Shown: piece by piece, positions 60,922-64,000 of the stretch
Layout: each line of letters opens with the position of its first letter
How positions within the stretch are numbered: position 1 is the first letter of the stretch
NCBI GenBank assembly: GCA_017510705.1
Contig: JAFWMO010000003.1
Location: forward strand, 20,354 to 84,353
Direction: 5' to 3'
Source of the DNA: Candidatus Saccharimonadota bacterium
GTDB lineage: Bacteria > Patescibacteriota > Saccharimonadia > Saccharimonadales > Saccharimonadaceae
DNA: 64,000 nucleotides
Program-made: the position numbers and the translations under genes
The notes under the pieces: generated by a model
The model's database searches: none
What the model was told of the DNA's origin: nothing
What the model saw: the letters and a program-made list of their open reading frames with translations, nothing else

Positions 60922-62373
60922 ATGTTACTTGAAGACTATAGAAACGAAAGACTTAAAAAACTTGAAGAATTAAAGGCACGGGGAATTGATCCGTACCCAG
61001 CAAAGAGCCACAGAAATACCAAGATTTCTGATGTGGTAAATCATTTTGACGAGAAGCAAGGCCAGGAAGTAACTATCGCTGGGCGTATTGTAGCGATTCG
61101 TTCTTTCGGAAAACTAGTCTTCATCAAACTTCGTGATTATTTTGGCGAAGTACAAATCTTCATGAAAGCTTCTAGTGAAGAAACCCCAGAGGGTATGCTT
61201 GGCGCAAAGGACATAAGGCTTTTAGATATTGGCGATTTTATTGAAGCGACCGGCAAAGTGGACAAATCCCAAACTGGCGAAATCTCGGTCTTTGCGGATT
61301 TTGTGAGACTTCTCACTAAAACTCTTCGTCCATTGCCAGAAAAATTCACCAACAAAGAAGAGCGCTATCGCCGTCGCTACGTAGATATGAATGTGAACCC
61401 AGAGGTACGCGAGAGACTAGTGCGACGCTCGAAGTTTTGGCAGGCTACGCGCGATTTTATGAATGCGCATGGATTTATCGAAGTTAATATCCCTGTCCTC
61501 GAACACACTACTGGTGGTGCCGACGCTACGCCGTTTACTACCCACATGAATGCGCTAGACGAAGATTTTTATCTGCGTATTTCGCACGAGCTACCGCTCA
61601 AGCGCCTTCTTGGTGGTGGGTTTGAAAAGGTGTATGATATTGGCCCAAGGTTTAGGAATGAGGGCGTAGATGACGAGCATTTACCGGAACACATTGCATT
61701 TGAATCTTATGCAGCTTACGAAGATTACGAAGACGGCATGAAACTATACGAAGAAATGATTAAATATGTCGCCAAGGAAACTTGGGGCACGCTGAAGTTT
61801 AGCGTGGGTGGCTTTGAAATAGATTTAGATTGTGAGTGGCCACGCATTCGCTATGCAGATTTGCTGCATGACAAATATGGCGTAGATGTATTTAATCCAG
61901 ACCGTGAACAACTAGTAAAGATATTGAAAGAAAACGGCGTAGAAGTAGACGAAAAGACTACTACAAACCACTTGATTGATAACGTCTGGAAACTAATTCG
62001 CAAAACTTCGGCTGGCCCATACTGGCTAATTGAAGAGCCTTTGTCTCTGAGCCCGCTCGCAAAAACCGTACCAGAACGTCCACTAGTAACGCAAAGGTTC
62101 CATCCAATTATTGCTGGTACCGAAATGGGGAACGGCTACTCTGAGCTAAATGACCCACTAGACCAATTGGAGCGCTTCAACGAGCAGCAAGCTGCCCGCG
62201 ACGCTGGTGATGACGAAGCACAAATGCTGGATACAGATTTCGTAGAAATGCTAGAATACGGTATGCCACCAGCTTGTGGCTGGGGCAACTCTGAGCGCAA
62301 CTTCTGGCTACTAGAAGGTGTGCCAGGCAGGGAAGCAGTGCCATTCCCAACCATGAAAGCCAAAGAAGACTAA
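60922..62373 (+). CDS. lysS: Lysyl-tRNA synthetase, class II
   Basis: A 483-residue enzyme. The N-terminal OB-fold is followed by motif 2 F-R-N-E-G-V-D-D-E-H and motif 3 P-P-A-C-G-W-G-N-S-E-R. The last is slightly altered from the usual G-x-G-x-G-I-D-R. TATAAT six bases before the ATG (leaderless). It overlaps the convergent DUF167 gene by 4 bp. Confidence 0.93.
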   Translation: MLLEDYRNERLKKLEELKARGIDPYPAKSHRNTKISDVVNHFDEKQGQEVTIAGRIVAIRSFGKLVFIKLRDYFGEVQIFMKASSEETPEGMLGAKDIRLLDIGDFIEATGKVDKSQTGEISVFADFVRLLTKTLRPLPEKFTNKEERYRRRYVDMNVNPEVRERLVRRSKFWQATRDFMNAHGFIEVNIPVLEHTTGGADATPFTTHMNALDEDFYLRISHELPLKRLLGGGFEKVYDIGPRFRNEGVDDEHLPEHIAFESYAAYEDYEDGMKLYEEMIKYVAKETWGTLKFSVGGFEIDLDCEWPRIRYADLLHDKYGVDVFNPDREQLVKILKENGVEVDEKTTTNHLIDNVWKLIRKTSAGPYWLIEEPLSLSPLAKTVPERPLVTQRFHPIIAGTEMGNGYSELNDPLDQLERFNEQQAARDAGDDEAQMLDTDFVEMLEYGMPPACGWGNSERNFWLLEGVPGREAVPFPTMKAKED

Positions 62374-62588
62374 AACTCTATTGTTTTGACATGAGACTTA
62401 GCGCCGCGAGTAATCGTGACGCTAGTTTTTGGTACATTGAAATGCTTTGATAATAGCTTGATTAGTGCCGTGTTTGCCTCACCATCGTGTGGCTTGGCAC
62501 GAAGATAGACGGTATATTCATTATCGCCAGTTTGGACGATTTTTTCTTGCGACGAACCAGGTTTTACGGCGATAATATATTGTGGCAT
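62370..62588 (-). CDS. DUF167 (YggU) family protein
   Basis: A 72-residue protein with V-K-P-G-S-S, D-G-E-A-N-T-A-L-I-K-L-L-S and V-T-I-T-R-G-A-K-S-H-V-K, the YggU fold of unknown role. TATAAT lies six bases before the ATG, within the end of the neighbouring cassette inverted repeat. Confidence 0.88.
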   Translation of the reverse strand: MPQYIIAVKPGSSQEKIVQTGDNEYTVYLRAKPHDGEANTALIKLLSKHFNVPKTSVTITRGAKSHVKTIEF

Positions 62589-62604
62589 GTAAATATTATA
62601 ACAT

Positions 62605-62847
62605 CTACTGATCCAAAGCGGGATCTAGCCAGCGGAGAGAAAATCCGCCGCTCCGGTTGTTGCTATTCTGCGTGTTGGAACCACCACTACTGAAACTCAA
62701 GATACGGGCGGCGGTACCGGACTGCACAGTGTTAGACCAATAGCTGCCATAGTAACCTGCGCCGTTCAAAGTGCGAGTGTTGATGACGCCTCCACGGACG
62801 AAGAATAGTGGGCTATAGACAAAACCTTTATCTTCGGTATTGGGATA
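62605..62847 (-). pseudogene. Variable-region cassette, type 1
   Basis: Open frame from Y-P-N-T-E-D-K-G to L-D-P-A-L-D-Q*, with S-P-L-F-F-V-R-G-G, Y-W-S-N-T-V-Q-S and G-F-S-L-R-W. It has no start codon, signal peptide or ribosome site. The codons at variable positions share the third base with the copy at 16052. It lies head to head with the next cassette, 12 bp apart. Confidence 0.65.
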
Positions 62848-62859
62848 GGCTGTTTTGTG

Positions 62860-63104
62860 TATACCAAGGCAGAGACCAAGGACTATTTGTTGCTCCTTTA
62901 TACTTCAACCGGGCGGGCTACGTGTACTCGGGTGCTTTGAGCTACCCAGGCAACTACGGGTACTTCTGGTCTAGTACTGTGGACAGTAGCTCCAACGCTT
63001 ACTACCTGGGCCTCCTCAGCACTAACGTCAATCCTGCCGGCAACTACTACAATAGGTACAACGGCTGGCCCGTCCGCTGCCTAGACCCCGCTTTGGGCCA
63101 GTAG
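62860..63104 (+). pseudogene. Variable-region cassette, type 2, with a frameshift
   Basis: Begins Y-T-K-A-E-T-K-D, then shifts frame near 62880 and continues L-F-V-A-P-L-Y-F, G-Y-F-W-S-S-T-V, Y-Y-L and W-P-V-R-C-L-D-P-A-L-G-Q*. The second part is intact. The partner copy at 63845-64000 differs mostly at NNC codons. It cannot be expressed as one protein from here. Confidence 0.65.
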
Positions 63105-63139
63105 ATGTTATAATATGAATAGTAAACAAGGACCTATTT

Positions 63140-63397
63140 ATGGAACAGAAAATTTGTCAAAGTTGTGCAATGCCACTGACCTCGGAAGATATGTATGCTA
63201 CTGAAAAAGACGGTAGTAAAAACGAGGATTATTGCAAGTGGTGCTATAAAGACGGTGACTTTATTGACGAATGCTCGATGGAAGAATATATTGAAAAATG
63301 TTCACAATTTGGTGAACAGGCCGGGATGACAAATGAACAAATGAAAGAATATTGTGCGAAAATTTTTCCAACACTAAAAAGATGGAAGAAAGCCTAA
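63140..63397 (+). CDS. Small zinc-ribbon protein
   Basis: An 85-residue protein starting M-E-Q-K-I-C-Q-S-C-A-M-P-L, with a second pair C-K-W-C, matching the putative zinc-ribbon domain often attached to regulators. The C-terminal half is helical and carries M-T-N-E-Q-M-K-E-Y. The promoter TATAAT is at 63110-63115. It lies between two cassette pairs. Confidence 0.82.
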   Translation: MEQKICQSCAMPLTSEDMYATEKDGSKNEDYCKWCYKDGDFIDECSMEEYIEKCSQFGEQAGMTNEQMKEYCAKIFPTLKRWKKA

Positions 63398-63402
63398 GAC
63401 AA

Positions 63403-63629
63403 TTGGCTAGGCAGCGGAGAGAAAATCCGAGGCCCCGGCTGTTGCTACCCTGCGTACTAGAACCACCACTATCGAAAGACAAGTAACGGGCGTGGGTATC
63501 GGACTACACAGTGCTAGACCAATAGCCGCCACCGTAACCTGCGTTGAACAAAATGTGACTGTTGATGTAGCCTCCGCGGACGAAGAATAGTGGGCTATAG
63601 ACAAAACCTTTATCTTCGGTATTAGGATA
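63403..63629 (-). pseudogene. Variable-region cassette, type 1, with an internal stop
   Basis: Same block as at 16052 and 62605 (Y-P-N-T-E-D-K-G ... G-F-S-L-R-C), but the Q codon of S-T-V-Q-S is TAG. It is therefore not translatable as a whole. It is head to head with the following cassette across the same spacer (GGCTGTTTT) as in the first pair. Confidence 0.65.
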
Positions 63630-63637
63630 GGCTGTTT

Positions 63638-63881
63638 TATATTACCGGAGATAAGGGTTACTGCTAGGCCCCTATTCTTTGTGCGTGGAGGAAGGAACAA
63701 TATTGGTTCAGACTATATTGGCTATTATGGTTTTTACCGGTCCAATACAGTTCTATCTTACAATACTAGCCAACGTTTGTCTTTTCGCCATGACGGAGTT
63801 AGCCGTTCGCCTGATAATAATCGGCTTTTTGGTTTTTCTCTCCGCTACGCAACGACTACCCAGCGGACGGTCCTCCCGTAG
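63638..63881 (+). pseudogene. Variable-region cassette, diverged type 1, disrupted
   Basis: Reads Y-I-T-G-D-K-G-Y-C then a stop/frameshift, then R-P-L-F-F-V-R-G-G, G-Y-Y-G-F-Y-R-S-N-T-V and F-G-F-S-L-R-Y. It is more diverged than the other type 1 copies. Its tail overlaps that of the next cassette. Confidence 0.6.
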
Positions 63882-64000
63882 TACCTATAGTAGTTGATGG
63901 CAGGACTGACGTTTGTGCTGCCGAAGTACAGGTAGTAAGCGTTGGAGCTACTGTACACAGTACTAGACCAGAAGCTCCCGTAGTTGCCTGGGCCGCTCAA
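63845..64000 (-). pseudogene. Variable-region cassette, type 2, cut by the window end
   Basis: Open from the window edge to TAG at 63845-63847: L-S-G-P-G-N-Y-G-S-F-W-S-S-T-V, A-Y-Y-L-Y-F and T-V-R-W-V-V-V-A*. It is a partner of the copy at 62860. Tail-to-tail overlap of 37 bp with the preceding cassette. The gene may be complete outside the window. Confidence 0.6.

Larger units (their letters stand above)
62593..63116. repeat. 42-bp inverted repeats flanking a head-to-head cassette pair
   Basis: The ends 62593-62634 and 63075-63116 match in inverted orientation at about 38 of 42 positions, covering the last codons of each cassette, the stop, and a TATAAT. The left TATAAT is the -10 of the DUF167 gene and the right that of the zinc-ribbon gene. 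Inversion of the whole segment would keep both promoters. Confidence 0.75.

Noticed and set aside
62605..64000. Complete diversity-generating retroelement in this window
   Set aside because: No reverse transcriptase, no accessory protein and no adenine-rich template repeat could be found; only variable-region-like blocks are present.

Overview
The window is about 64 kb of a compact, moderately A+T-rich bacterial chromosome. It looks like a member of the Candidate Phyla Radiation, most plausibly a Saccharibacteria (TM7)-type organism. The reasons are stripped-down versions of universal genes (alanyl-tRNA synthetase without its C-terminal domain, UvrC without helix-hairpin-helix domains, prolyl-tRNA synthetase without the editing insert), a RuvX-MltG fusion, surface proteins ending in a P-x-T-G type motif, and very short or absent mRNA leaders. 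UGA is used as a normal stop (typA, trmD and others), which argues against Gracilibacteria or Absconditabacteria. The phylum assignment is inference.

Layout. 0-9 kb: end of a probable thymidylate kinase, dCMP deaminase, a cutinase/VWA surface protein, typA, tatD, hypothetical genes and a DUF1846 protein. 9-16 kb: two small accessory genes, cysteine desulfurase plus mnmA (tRNA 2-thiolation), an ORF6N-domain protein, small membrane proteins, alaS. 16-25 kb: a detached variable-region cassette, a PilM/FtsA-like ATPase, a pseudouridine synthase, a two-component pair, then an envelope operon (anchored protein, RuvX-MltG, LysM-CHAP hydrolase) and a GH13 glycosidase. 25-38 kb: a candidate small RNA, obg, trmD-recG-rsmD, tRNA-Leu(UAG), hypothetical genes, flavodoxin, an FAD oxidase, tig, rpsL-rpsG. 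38-44 kb: gap-rpiB-rpe-pfkB-LOG, with enolase convergent. 44-51 kb: uvrC, secG, a peptide-binding lipoprotein-like protein, tRNA-Leu(GAG), surface proteins, L31. 51-62 kb: the rpsB-tsf / frr-uppS-rseP-CPBP-proS-greA-lysS housekeeping run, interrupted by two antisense leucine-rich-repeat surface genes. 62-64 kb: an array of inverted variable-region cassettes running off the end.

Three things stand out. (1) A family of G+C-rich palindromic elements sits in frame inside six conserved genes (tatD, mnmA, an rluB-type gene, obg, trmD, uvrC), in both orientations. They share a core, but their outer stem arms differ from gene to gene. (2) C-type-lectin-like variable-region cassettes differ almost only at the first two bases of codons with a fixed third base. 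This is the signature of a diversity-generating retroelement, but no reverse transcriptase lies in the window and most copies are broken and arranged head to head. (3) The promoter of a leucine-rich-repeat surface protein has an 11-G tract inside an exactly 17-bp spacer, which predicts phase variation.

Regulatory layout also divides the genes. Many housekeeping genes have TATAAT six or seven bases before the start codon and are probably leaderless. Small accessory genes have a full -35/-10 promoter, a 40-80 nt leader and a strong GGAGG ribosome binding site.
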